This document shows positions 7,754 to 16,035 of a stretch of DNA of 64,000 nt, one piece after another. The notes beneath the pieces are model-generated. The model was not told where the DNA came from. It made no database searches and saw nothing but the letters and a program-made list of their open reading frames with translations. Positions within the stretch are counted from its first letter, which is position 1; each line of letters begins with the position of its first letter. The stretch spans positions 1 to 64,000 of the forward strand of contig JAFZTS010000031.1 of NCBI GenBank assembly GCA_017618715.1, given 5' to 3'. The stretch comes from Bacteroidales bacterium (lineage in GTDB: Bacteria; Bacteroidota; Bacteroidia; Bacteroidales; UBA3663). A program made the translations under genes and the position numbers.

Positions 7754-9325
7754 TTACTCGTCGTAAAGCAGCTTGCGGACATCGGCGCGAAGCTGGGCAA
7801 TCTGTCGCTTGAAGGAATCGAGCTGGGTCGAGATTATCTTCTGTACCTGAGGGCTGGCGAAAAGGTGGTTACGTATCTGTGCCGACAATTGCACAGCCTG
7901 CTGGAACAGCATATCGACCGCCGATTCGCATTCCTCAAGGCTCTCGCAAGCGCCTTGGATGGGCGGCTCCAGGCCGGAAGACTGCTGGAGCTGCATACCA
8001 CGTGCAGCACGACGCAACGGATAACGCGTACCATTGACATAAAGGTTCATCGAGTCGCGGTAAAGGTTGACGCGTTGGAGTTCAGCCTCATGTTCGCCCA
8101 CGTTGTCTGGATTGGTATAGGCGCGGATGATGGTGCGTTTCGGCTGGATGGGATCCTTGAACAACACGCCACGCACGGCAGGTTCGTCGGAGCTGCGAGT
8201 GGGCAACATGCCAAAATCGGGCACATAAATGAAGGTGTTCTGCAATCCCTGGCTCTCGACAAGCTGATAGTAGAGGCCATCGAAGATGATAAGGTCGTCG
8301 TCGCGATGATCGCCGCGCAATCGTGCCTTCTCGCGCATCTGACGCACAGTACGGCCACGCAAGGCACGTGATACCTGACGCTGCAGGGTGTCGAGGCGAA
8401 CAAGATACGGACGGAAGATGGCATCGGCGACCAATTTGCCAATCGAAGAGAGTTCGTCAGGCTCGTTCCAAAGACAATGGATGGCAAGCTGCAGGTCGGA
8501 AGCATTCACTTCGTTGCGGTCGTGTACAAAGGCCGAGGCACACATCAGGTGGACGATCTTCTTCCATCGACGGTCGCTCACGTAGATGTTGCGATGTACA
8601 TCCTGCCCTTCGATGGCCACATCCTTGAGACCGTCGCGGATACCGGTAATGGCCAAGAGAACCTCGCGTGGCACCTTGACCGATGAAATAGCTTTGAGCC
8701 ACTGATGATATTCGTCTTCGGTGATTGCTTCGCTGATAGGCCGCATGTCGCACTCGTCAACGCCCGCCGGATCAACCATGCGGTAGAAGGACTCCTCGTT
8801 CTGAATGGGTTGGCTGACAAGACGAATCAGGAAACGATCCCACAAGGCCTCCAGTCCTTCGCCCTGTACAGGCAGTTCGTTGCTGGCACCAATGAGGAGC
8901 TTGAGAGGCAGCCGCATGAGCTGGTTGCCGTTGAGATAGACTTTCTCGTTGATTACCGTGAGCAATGTGTTCTGGATGGCAGGCCCCGCTTTCCATATTT
9001 CGTCAAGAAAGACTACGTCAGCCGTAGGTAGATAACCCTCAACACAGCGCTGATAGACATCGTCGGACTTAAGCCGCTGGATGCTGACAGGGCCGAAGAT
9101 CTCATCGGGTGTGGAGAAGCGCGACATTAGATATTCAAATGAGCGCGCATGTGCGAAAGCCAGCTTGAGACGACGAGCCACCATGCTCTTGGCCACACCG
9201 GGAGGGCCCAGCAGGATGACACTCTCGCCGGAAAGGGCAGCCAGCAGAGAAAGGGCGAGCTCAGCGTCCTTCTCATATACGCCCTCGCTTATCTGTCGTA
9301 GAATCGTTTGGATGCGGGTTTTCAT
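7754..9325 (-). CDS. ravA: MoxR-family AAA+ ATPase, RavA type
   Basis: The protein has 523 residues from the preferred ATG at 9325; the frame stays open to 9391, but the extra residues do not resemble the family N terminus. Walker A is GPPGVAKS at about residues 36-43. Walker B with the following helix is VVFLDEIWKAGP, followed by a sensor region (LLIGASNELP). The C-terminal third, after the AAA+ core, matches the position of the RavA LARA/triple-helical region. It probably forms a hexamer and works with the adjacent ViaA-like protein. rpmH lies immediately upstream on the same strand, so ravA may be read from the rpmH promoter. Confidence 0.88.
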   Translation of the reverse strand: MKTRIQTILRQISEGVYEKDAELALSLLAALSGESVILLGPPGVAKSMVARRLKLAFAHARSFEYLMSRFSTPDEIFGPVSIQRLKSDDVYQRCVEGYLPTADVVFLDEIWKAGPAIQNTLLTVINEKVYLNGNQLMRLPLKLLIGASNELPVQGEGLEALWDRFLIRLVSQPIQNEESFYRMVDPAGVDECDMRPISEAITEDEYHQWLKAISSVKVPREVLLAITGIRDGLKDVAIEGQDVHRNIYVSDRRWKKIVHLMCASAFVHDRNEVNASDLQLAIHCLWNEPDELSSIGKLVADAIFRPYLVRLDTLQRQVSRALRGRTVRQMREKARLRGDHRDDDLIIFDGLYYQLVESQGLQNTFIYVPDFGMLPTRSSDEPAVRGVLFKDPIQPKRTIIRAYTNPDNVGEHEAELQRVNLYRDSMNLYVNGTRYPLRRAARGMQLQQSSGLEPPIQGACESLEECESAVDMLFQQAVQLSAQIRNHLFASPQVQKIISTQLDSFKRQIAQLRADVRKLLYDE

Positions 9326-9437
9326 AGCATATAGGGATGTGTTTAGAAACACGAATGACCGTCGCAGAGGAGAAACCTCGTTGACAGTCATTGTTTATCC
9401 TCTAAAAGGGATCTCGGTGAATCGTTAGCCAGACGAA

Positions 9438-9587
9438 TTAATGCATTGTGTCACCTACGGTAAGGTTCTTGCGACCCTTGGCGCGACGGGCAGCGAGTAC
9501 ACGACGACCGTTCTTGGTGGCCATACGGGCGCGGAAACCATGCTTGTGGAGACGGCGATGGTTGTGTGGCTGGAATGTCATCTTCAT
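9438..9587 (-). CDS. rpmH: 50S ribosomal protein L34
   Basis: This 49-residue protein begins [18 protein letters not shown] and contains [20 protein letters not shown], the near-invariant body of bacterial L34. It is a small basic protein of the large ribosomal subunit. The start is fixed by homology and by a textbook promoter upstream at 9658-9689, giving a leader of about 60 nt. Divergent transcription of efp starts about 100 bp away. The usual rpmH neighbours (rnpA, dnaA) are not adjacent. Confidence 0.97.
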   Translation of the reverse strand: MKMTFQPHNHRRLHKHGFRARMATKNGRRVLAARRAKGRKNLTVGDTMH

Positions 9588-9657
9588 AGTTGTAAATCTT
9601 TTATATTGTTTTTAATTGTTTGCCTATTTTCGGGACTGTATTGCCAAATAGCGGGTG

Positions 9658-9689
9658 CAAAAGTAGGTAAAATTATTCAAATTACCAAA
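9658..9689 (-). promoter_or_regulatory. rpmH promoter
   Basis: On the minus strand TTTG (9689-9686), 20 nt, then TACTTTTG (9665-9658). This is an exact match to TTTG-N20-TAnnTTTG. Confidence 0.85.
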
Positions 9690-9715
9690 TTATTTAATGA
9701 TTTTCTTCAAATATT

Positions 9716-9747
9716 TTTGTTTTTCTCAATGTTTTTCTCTATCTTTG
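9716..9747 (+). promoter_or_regulatory. efp promoter
   Basis: TTTG at 9716-9719, 20 nt, TATCTTTG at 9740-9747. The expected start near 9754 gives a 40-nt leader to the efp ATG. Confidence 0.88.
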
Positions 9748-9793
9748 CACCCGCAAGATGGCAAAATAATAACTAAAAAACAAAAATACAACT

Positions 9794-10363
9794 ATGGCAA
9801 TCAAGTCACAGGACATCAAGAATGGCACCGTCATCCGTATCGATGGCAAGCTTCAAGTGGTAGTTTCTTTCCTTCACGTTAAGCCTGGCAAGGGCAATAC
9901 CTTCATGCGTACCAAGCTCAAGGACGTCGTTTCGGGTTACGTTACCGAGCGTCGCTTCAACATTGGCGAAGTACTCGAGGACGTTCGCGTAGAGCACCGT
10001 CCTTACCAGTTCCTCTACATGGACGGCGACGATGCCGTATTCATGAACCAGGAGACTTTCGAGCAGGTGAATATCGACAAGAAGATGATCATCGGCGAGG
10101 AGTACATGAAGGAAGGCGACATCGTGGAAGTAGTGAGCGATGCCTCGACTGAAACCATCCTTACCGCTGAAATGCCTGTCAAGACCGTCCTCCAGATCAC
10201 CTACATGGAGCCAGGCGCAAAGGGCAATACCGCTACCAACACCCTGACCAAGGCCACCGTGGAGACCGGCGGCATCGTACTCGTTCCACTTTTCTGCAAA
10301 GAGGGCGACAAGATTGTGGTTGACACCCGCGACGGCTCATACGTTGAGCGCGCCAAGGAATAA
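9794..10363 (+). CDS. efp: Translation elongation factor P
   Basis: This 189-residue protein has the three beta-barrel domains of EF-P, which binds between the P and E sites and relieves ribosome stalling at polyproline stretches. The domain I loop reads KPGKGNTF with Lys33 at the tip, the position modified in many bacteria. No modification enzyme is visible in the window. The C-terminal signature region (TNTLTKATVETG, then VPLFCKEGDKIVVDTRDGSY) is intact. It is transcribed from its own promoter and followed 18 nt later by radC. Confidence 0.97.
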   Translation: MAIKSQDIKNGTVIRIDGKLQVVVSFLHVKPGKGNTFMRTKLKDVVSGYVTERRFNIGEVLEDVRVEHRPYQFLYMDGDDAVFMNQETFEQVNIDKKMIIGEEYMKEGDIVEVVSDASTETILTAEMPVKTVLQITYMEPGAKGNTATNTLTKATVETGGIVLVPLFCKEGDKIVVDTRDGSYVERAKE

Positions 10364-10381
10364 TGAAAGACTGACGGAACA

Positions 10382-11083
10382 ATGACAGTCAAGGATTGGG
10401 CCCTCGAGGACCGTCCGCGTGAAAAGATGATGGCCAATGGCGAGGAGTCCCTTACGGATGCTGAGCTGTTGGCCATCCTCATAAATACCGGACAGAGAGG
10501 GCGAACCGTACTCGATATCGCCCGTGATGTCTTGTCGCAATGTCATGGCGACCTTGAAAAGCTTCATTTCGCCCTCATTCCCAGTGATGACGGCAGCAAC
10601 CATGAGGTCTTGAAAGGCATCGGTCCCGCTAAGGCATGTACCATACGTGCTGCCCTCGAACTGGGACGACGCATGGAGAAACAACGTCAGATCAACCTCC
10701 TGAATGCACAGATTGTCAGCGGAAGCGACACGATCTTTGCCCAGTTTGACAAACAGATGTCGATGCTTGACCATGAGGAGCTTTGGGCGCTTTACATGTC
10801 GAAGAATGGCAAGATACTGGCACGCGAAGAGATAGGAGTGGGGGGCACGGACAGCGCCAGCGCCGACATCAAGAAGATCGTGCGTCCCGCCCTGCAATAC
10901 ATGGCTTCGAACGTGGCCCTGTGTCACAACCATCCCCACAGCGCCTGTCGTCCGAGTCGAGCCGACCGACAGATGACGGCTGCGGCTCAGCAGGCGCTTG
11001 CTCTCTTCGGTGTACGCCTGCTCGACCATATCATCATTGCAGACAGCCAATATTACTCGTTCCGCGATAACGGTGACCTTTAG
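10382..11083 (+). CDS. radC: RadC-family JAB/MPN-domain protein
   Basis: The 233-residue protein has an N-terminal UPF0758/HhH-like region (SLTDAELLAILINTG, then GIGPAKACTIRAALELGRR) and a C-terminal MPN/JAB domain. The metal-binding JAMM pattern H-x-H-x7-S-x2-D is intact as HNHPHSACRPSRAD. The usual Ser-Gly after HNHP is replaced by His-Ser. RadC proteins are annotated as DNA repair proteins, but their biochemical role is not settled. It lies 18 nt after efp and probably shares its transcript, which ends at the hairpin at 11107-11138. Confidence 0.9.
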   Translation: MTVKDWALEDRPREKMMANGEESLTDAELLAILINTGQRGRTVLDIARDVLSQCHGDLEKLHFALIPSDDGSNHEVLKGIGPAKACTIRAALELGRRMEKQRQINLLNAQIVSGSDTIFAQFDKQMSMLDHEELWALYMSKNGKILAREEIGVGGTDSASADIKKIVRPALQYMASNVALCHNHPHSACRPSRADRQMTAAAQQALALFGVRLLDHIIIADSQYYSFRDNGDL

Positions 11084-11106
11084 GACAACGATACGGACAA
11101 AAAAGT

Positions 11107-11138
11107 TGCCAACAAGTCTTTCGACCTGTTGGCATTTT
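11107..11138 (+). terminator. Hairpin terminator after radC
   Basis: TGCCAACA and TGTTGGCA pair as the outer stem, with GTC/GAC and a TTTC loop inside, followed by TTTTCGTTT. It sits between convergent genes ending at 11083 and 11159. Confidence 0.8.
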
Positions 11139-11158
11139 CGTTTCATAGATGGTGGTGA

Positions 11159-13024
11159 TCATTGGACATTGAGTCGAATGATACGAATACCCTTGCAATT
11201 CTTTGCATTCATGGCATAATCCTGCAGCGACAAATCGCTCACGACTACGCTGCCCTTTGTCGAACTTGCATGGAGTAGTCGAGGCATTTTTGACCCTTTC
11301 GGCTTCCAGACGAAGCCTACATGCTGGATGTCAAGCCCCATAGTTCCTGTGACAAATGCCACAATATCGCCATGATGGAGTTCATCGTAGCACTGGGAAA
11401 TCTGTGCTGACGGAACGAAACAGGTGAATTGTTTGCTAAGATGGTTTTCTGTTTGGCGAATGTCCAGTTTCATCTTCTGGCTCAACTGGAGCTGCGGATA
11501 AAAGCGTGTGTTGGCGCTCATGAAGTTGATGGGTCTTTGCTGCCGCTGAGCACCGGTCAGTGAAGGCGTAACTTCGGTCATGAGACCCTGTTCCTCGCCA
11601 TTGAGAATCCAATCGGAGAAATAATGGTTACGCGTGGAATAGTTGCCGCGCTTGCCGTCGCGATAACGCAAGGCCTGCACATAACGTTGGAGGATTGAAT
11701 CACCCTCGTAGGTGAATGTCGTGCGACCTAATACGGCTGCGCTGATATATTCGACAAAAGTCGTGCAATCAACCGAATCGAGGTTGATGACAAGAGGCTC
11801 GACAAACTTATCTGCGTCAGCAGGAAGCGGATTGGGTTCAAGTGTCCCGCCAACGTAGCGGGCAACCTGGCCATGACTCTTATTGTAATCGTAGAACGAT
11901 TGGAGAACGGTATCGAACGATACAGTACGCACATTTGACGTCCATTGGTTGGCCGAAGTATGCATCACGTTCTCAAGCGTTACCATCGCAGCTTCGGTAT
12001 CGGAGAGCTGGCGTGACCAAGCCACACGCTTCGAGATGTCGGCGCCCGCTCCTGTATTGTGATATTCGGCATAACGTGCCGTCAGTTCACGGGCAGGGTC
12101 ACTCCAATTGTGCCAGCCGGCTTCACGAATGACAGCGGGTAGTTCGCACTCCATGAAGATGACACTTGCCCAGTTGCGCCACGGACGGCCCAGATAGACA
12201 CCATTGACCTTGGGATCGGCCGTGACCTTGCAGTGCTTGAAGACGTAACCGTAAGGATTTTCGGCTGGGGTGGAAGCTGCAGTGAGGTAGCCATCAGCAA
12301 TGGAATGAATCTCGCAATCCTCGAACCACACGGTGGCAGGACCGAAGATGAAATCGACGGTTCCATCGATGTAGCAACCGTAATAGATTTGACGGGAACG
12401 GGCATTGCCGGTGAAAACCGTGTCTTGGAAACCGTGGATGTAACAGTTACGGAAGACCGAACGATCGCCCTCGCAATGAACGGTAACGGCCTGTCCGACC
12501 TTGGCCGCATTGGAACGCGTGTTGTACCAATCGGGGTTGAAATGCGTCATGGCATCGTTGACAATGGTCATGTTTTCGCATTCGAATCCTTCACCCAGAA
12601 CGAGCAGGGTGTAGCTCTCGAAAGTGCCTGTGCGATGTCCACGGTCGCTGCCCTTGATGAGGTGATTGTCTTGTCCCATCGCATCGGCTATCGAGCCGAG
12701 CACCACACCCTCGAAGCGACCGGTGTTCTGCAGGTTGGCGTGGTCATGCCAGATGAGGATACATGAATCACGGTCCTCACCGATGAGGGAGATATTGGTC
12801 TTGTAGGTGGGCACGATGACCTTCTCCTCGTAGGTTCCTTTACGGACGAGGATACGCTGGCGGCCTTCGGGCTTATAGTCGCGGATAGAAAGGATGGCAT
12901 CCTGGATAGTAAGATAGTCTCCCGTGCCGTCCTGGGCAACGACAACATCATAAAGCTGCGCATGCATGTCGGCAGCAAAGATGAGCAACGCAAACGATAG
13001 GAATAGCTTGGTTATAGTTTTCAT
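11159..13024 (-). CDS. Pectinesterase (CE8) fused to a DUF1460 amidase-like domain
   Basis: A secreted protein of about 621 residues starting at the ATG at 13024 (signal peptide MKTITKLFLSFALLIF...HAQ). An in-frame upstream ATG at 13114 would translate the 9-bp repeat array and is rejected. Residues about 25-340 form a right-handed beta-helix pectin methylesterase of family CE8: the catalytic signatures HGFQDTVF, GTVDFIFG and LGRPW are all present. Residues about 385-621 match DUF1460, an NlpC/P60-like N-acetylmuramoyl-L-alanine amidase fold: DCTTFVEY (about 416) carries the predicted nucleophile Cys and QHVGFVW (about 571) the His. The first half would de-esterify pectin; the second half suggests peptidoglycan or amide hydrolysis. 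The fusion is unusual. Confidence 0.88.
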   Translation of the reverse strand: MKTITKLFLSFALLIFAADMHAQLYDVVVAQDGTGDYLTIQDAILSIRDYKPEGRQRILVRKGTYEEKVIVPTYKTNISLIGEDRDSCILIWHDHANLQNTGRFEGVVLGSIADAMGQDNHLIKGSDRGHRTGTFESYTLLVLGEGFECENMTIVNDAMTHFNPDWYNTRSNAAKVGQAVTVHCEGDRSVFRNCYIHGFQDTVFTGNARSRQIYYGCYIDGTVDFIFGPATVWFEDCEIHSIADGYLTAASTPAENPYGYVFKHCKVTADPKVNGVYLGRPWRNWASVIFMECELPAVIREAGWHNWSDPARELTARYAEYHNTGAGADISKRVAWSRQLSDTEAAMVTLENVMHTSANQWTSNVRTVSFDTVLQSFYDYNKSHGQVARYVGGTLEPNPLPADADKFVEPLVINLDSVDCTTFVEYISAAVLGRTTFTYEGDSILQRYVQALRYRDGKRGNYSTRNHYFSDWILNGEEQGLMTEVTPSLTGAQRQQRPINFMSANTRFYPQLQLSQKMKLDIRQTENHLSKQFTCFVPSAQISQCYDELHHGDIVAFVTGTMGLDIQHVGFVWKPKGSKMPRLLHASSTKGSVVVSDLSLQDYAMNAKNCKGIRIIRLNVQ

Positions 13025-13052
13025 AACGGAGTAATGAAAAAAGGTTATAGTA

Positions 13053-13112
13053 ACTATATTAACTATAGGCACTATAGACACTATAGGCACTATAATTACT
13101 ATAGGTACTATC
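13053..13112. repeat. 9-bp tandem repeat between mtaB and the pectinesterase gene
   Basis: Variants of ACTATAGGC start at 13053, 13062, 13071, 13080, 13089, 13098 and 13107 without indels. The array touches the mtaB stop codon (13111-13113) and ends 28 nt before the pectinesterase start. The period equals that of the arrays at 6533, 19663 and 22492, but the unit sequence is different. Confidence 0.9.
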
Positions 13113-14442
13113 AATCAATCAAAACAGCCGGCCCCTGATTGGTCTCAACCAGCTCATGGCTCAAAGAAACCTCTTGGCAGACATTGACCAAAGAAGGGTC
13201 GAATGGGCGCTGGCATCGGATGTAGTTGTCGGTAAATCCGTGCATCGGAGCGTAGTTCCCATCCTTCTGGAGGGGAGGCTGTTCCCAAAGCACGCGGCGC
13301 GTACACCCCATCTGTTGATGATAGAAGGAACGTAGCTTCTGATCGCTGAGTGCCACAAGGCGAGCTGTGCGTTCATGACGCTCTGGCATGGGCACAATGG
13401 GTTTGATGTCGAGGGCACGTGTGGATGAACGTTCGCTATATGTGAAAGGATGAAGTTGGCTGACGGGAAGCGACTCGATGAAGCGGAACCCCTGTTCGAA
13501 CAACTCGGCTGTCTCGCCACGCATTCCGGCCATGACATCCACGCCGATGAAGGCATCGGGGATGAAGCTTCTGATAAGCTCGACCTTGTGAGCAAAGAGA
13601 GCGGTGTCGTAGCGACGGTGCATGAGCCTCAATACCGCGTCGCTGCCAGCCTGCAAAGGGATGTGGAAATGCGGGCAGAAGCGTTGGCTATCCTCGGCAA
13701 TCCAGTGAATCAGCACATCGGTAAGAAGGTTGGGCTCAATACTGCCGATACGATAGCGCTCGACACCTTCCACCTGATCGAGCGCAAGACAGAGGTCGAA
13801 GAAACTCTCGCCGGTGGAACGCCCGAAGTCACCGATGTTGACACCGGTGAGAACAATCTCCTTGCCGCCGTTGGCCACCACGTAGCGAGCCATCCCGACG
13901 AGTTCGGCTATCGTTCCGTTGCGACTGCGTCCACGTGCAAGGGGGATGGTGCAATAAGTGCAGAAATAGTCGCAGCCATCCTGTACCTTGAGGAAATGGC
14001 GGGTTCGATCGTCGGCCGAGCATCCTCCATGGAATGTGTGTATGTCGATGTACTGGGTTCGATAGACCAGTGGCTCTTCGCGCTTCGTGAGGTCGCCTAA
14101 CAGGCTCAAAATGTTATCGCCTTTATACTCGGTGCCCACAATAAGGTCAATGCCCTTCACGCGCTCGATCAATTGCTCGGGCTCGATCTGGGCATAGCAA
14201 CCCGTCACGACAATAAAAGCCGACGGATGTTCGCTCACCAGTTTGTTGATCTGCTGGCGGCTCTTTGCCGTGGCCTGTTCGGTGACGGCGCAGGTGTTGA
14301 CCACAACAAGATCCGCCTGCTCACCACTCCTGGGGTTGACTTTCTCAAAGCCAAGTTGCTGCAAGCGGTAGGCCAGCGTCGAGGTTTCTGCAAAGTTCAG
14401 ACGGCAACCAAGGGTATAATAGGCGACCTTTTTCACAGGCAA
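13111..14442 (-). CDS. mtaB: tRNA t6A37 methylthiotransferase
   Basis: This 443-residue radical-SAM enzyme converts N6-threonylcarbamoyladenosine-37 in tRNA to its 2-methylthio form. The UPF0004 N-terminal domain carries three conserved cysteines (Cys13 in LGCR, Cys51, Cys82) for one Fe-S cluster. The radical-SAM CxxxCxxC motif is at Cys157/161/164 (GCDYFCTYC). A TRAM-like region ends the protein. The N-terminal TLGCRLN is typical of MtaB rather than MiaB or RimO. Its start overlaps the end of the NUDIX gene by 10 nt, so the two are cotranscribed. Confidence 0.93.
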   Translation of the reverse strand: MPVKKVAYYTLGCRLNFAETSTLAYRLQQLGFEKVNPRSGEQADLVVVNTCAVTEQATAKSRQQINKLVSEHPSAFIVVTGCYAQIEPEQLIERVKGIDLIVGTEYKGDNILSLLGDLTKREEPLVYRTQYIDIHTFHGGCSADDRTRHFLKVQDGCDYFCTYCTIPLARGRSRNGTIAELVGMARYVVANGGKEIVLTGVNIGDFGRSTGESFFDLCLALDQVEGVERYRIGSIEPNLLTDVLIHWIAEDSQRFCPHFHIPLQAGSDAVLRLMHRRYDTALFAHKVELIRSFIPDAFIGVDVMAGMRGETAELFEQGFRFIESLPVSQLHPFTYSERSSTRALDIKPIVPMPERHERTARLVALSDQKLRSFYHQQMGCTRRVLWEQPPLQKDGNYAPMHGFTDNYIRCQRPFDPSLVNVCQEVSLSHELVETNQGPAVLID

Positions 14443-14972
14443 AGCGAACGGATCAGGTGACGGTACTCCTGCTGCTCGAACTGCTGTGTGAAGACGTCAC
14501 GTCCCAATTCGTGGCGAAGCTCCTCGTAAGTCCAGAAGCGACCTTCGTCAACCTCCTCGCTGTTGGGAACAATGCGGCCGTTGTAAACGATGTGGAACGA
14601 CGTCACCAATTCGCGTTCGCGCTCCGACTCCCAGATATATTGGAAAAGGAATCGCGGTTCGTTGCGGAAACGCAGGCCAAGCTCCTCATGAGCCTCACGA
14701 CGCACAGCCTCTTCGAGACCTTCGCCGAAAGCCACATGTCCGCCCACGGCGGTGTCCCAGCGTCCTGGAGCGATGTCTTTGGTCATCGAACGTTTCTGAA
14801 GATAGATGCGTCCCTGCAGGTCGGTGATATGCAGATGCACTACAGGATGCAAAGCCATGGAGCCACCATGGAAATAAGCGCGGCTGGCTCGACCCATGAC
14901 GTTCCCATCGTCGTCGATGAGTGGGAACATCTCAGTCTTTTCTTTCTTGTCGGGATAATGCAGGTCAATCAT
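14433..14972 (-). CDS. NUDIX hydrolase (IPP isomerase-like subgroup)
   Basis: This 179-residue protein has a complete Nudix box of the form GX5EX7REX2EEXG around residues 82-104 (GGHVAFGEGLEEAVRREAHE followed by ELGL), the Mg-binding catalytic motif for hydrolysis of nucleoside diphosphates linked to another group. The flanking sequence (GRASRAYFHGGSMALHPVVHLHITD and KRSMTKDIAPGRWD) resembles the YfcD / IPP-isomerase-like NUDIX subgroup. Substrate cannot be told from sequence. It is the first gene of a minus-strand operon with mtaB and the pectinesterase gene, with its own promoter at 15006-15037. Confidence 0.88.
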   Translation of the reverse strand: MIDLHYPDKKEKTEMFPLIDDDGNVMGRASRAYFHGGSMALHPVVHLHITDLQGRIYLQKRSMTKDIAPGRWDTAVGGHVAFGEGLEEAVRREAHEELGLRFRNEPRFLFQYIWESERERELVTSFHIVYNGRIVPNSEEVDEGRFWTYEELRHELGRDVFTQQFEQQEYRHLIRSLCL

Positions 14973-15005
14973 GATTTCATCAATGACGTATCAAAAATAT
15001 GGGCA

Positions 15006-15037
15006 CAAAGATAGCGACTTTCGTCGAACATTCCAAA
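15006..15037 (-). promoter_or_regulatory. Promoter of the NUDIX-mtaB operon
   Basis: On the minus strand TTTG (15037-15034), 20 nt, TATCTTTG (15013-15006). Exact consensus. Confidence 0.88.
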
Positions 15038-15093
15038 TTTTGAGCACCAATTTTAAAGAAAAAAACTTTCCAAACTTATTTTTTCCGCGAAAA

Positions 15094-15125
15094 TTTGGAG
15101 AATAGGCGAAAAGTCCGTATCTTTG
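15094..15125 (+). promoter_or_regulatory. Promoter of the IMPase-trpS operon
   Basis: TTTG at 15094-15097, 20 nt, TATCTTTG at 15118-15125. It is divergent from the NUDIX promoter. The leader to the ATG at 15194 is about 60 nt. Confidence 0.88.
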
Positions 15126-15193
15126 CACCCCAATATACATTAGCACTGGTAAGTATAGTGGCAAAACAATAAATCTCTAAATAGCTGCAAGAT

Positions 15194-16008
15194 ATGATTC
15201 TACCGAACCCATTTGCCCGACGAGGCAACTCTGAGGACAACAACACGATACTCGAATACGCCATTGACTGGGCCATGCAGGCCGGCAAGCTGCAGATGGA
15301 GAAATTTCGCAGCCGCCATCTCGGCATCGAAACCAAGAGCTCGATGCACGACGTAGTGACCGACGTGGACAAGGCTTGCGAGGCTTTACTCATTGAGCGA
15401 ATAACCACAATCTACCCGGCCCATAGCATCCTGGGCGAGGAGACGGGCATGCATCAGAAGCCCAACTCCGACTGGGAATGGGTAGTTGATCCGCTCGACG
15501 GCACCAACAACTATTCGCAAGGCTTGCCCATCTTCTGTGTCAGCATCGGCGTGAAATACAAGGGTGAGACCGTCGTGGGCGTGGTCTATGCTCCCAAGAT
15601 GGACGATCTCTTCACAGCCGTCAAGGGCGAAGGTGCCCAATGGAACGGGCGTCGCATACACGTGAGCCGCAAGACACAGCTCGACCAATGCATCCTCGCC
15701 ACGGGATTCCCTTACGACAAGGGAACCGTAGGCAGCGACAAGAACAACCTGGACAACTTCAGTCGTATGTTGCCCCAGTTGCGTGGCCTGCGCCGCATGG
15801 GTGCCGCTGCCTACGACCTCTGCTGTGTGGCAACGGTATGCTTGACGGATATTGTGAGCTCAATATCAAGCCGTGGGATTGCTGTGCAGGAGCGCTCATC
15901 ATCGAAGAGGCTGGCGGCGTGGTACGCAGCATCCGCGAAGACCGCAACGTGTCGATAGCCGCCGGCAACGAGGCCCTCGTCAACGTAATTCTACAGAATG
16001 TAAAGTAA
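15194..16008 (+). pseudogene. Inositol monophosphatase-family gene interrupted by a frameshift
   Basis: The first frame gives an IMPase-family protein with GEETG, the metal-binding DPLDGTNNYSQG, and a core matching the family up to GAAAYDLCCVA near base 15830. It then drifts into unrelated sequence and stops at 15958. The +1-shifted frame continues the family exactly: NGMLDGYCELNIKPWD, CCAGALIIEEAGG (the second metal-site motif) and a normal C terminus ending at 16008. Restoring one A at 15831-15834 (GCAACGG read as GCAAACGG) would give an intact protein of about 271 residues. Either a real one-base deletion or a sequencing or assembly error is possible. The second half shows no other decay, which favours an error or a very recent event. 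Confidence 0.88.
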
Positions 16009-16035
16009 TATTTTCAGTTATACATTATATCATAT

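Noticed and set aside
13025..13114. N-terminal extension of the pectinesterase through the 9-bp array
   Set aside because: It would be an Ile/Val/Pro repeat ahead of a normal signal peptide; the ATG at 13024 gives a standard secreted protein.
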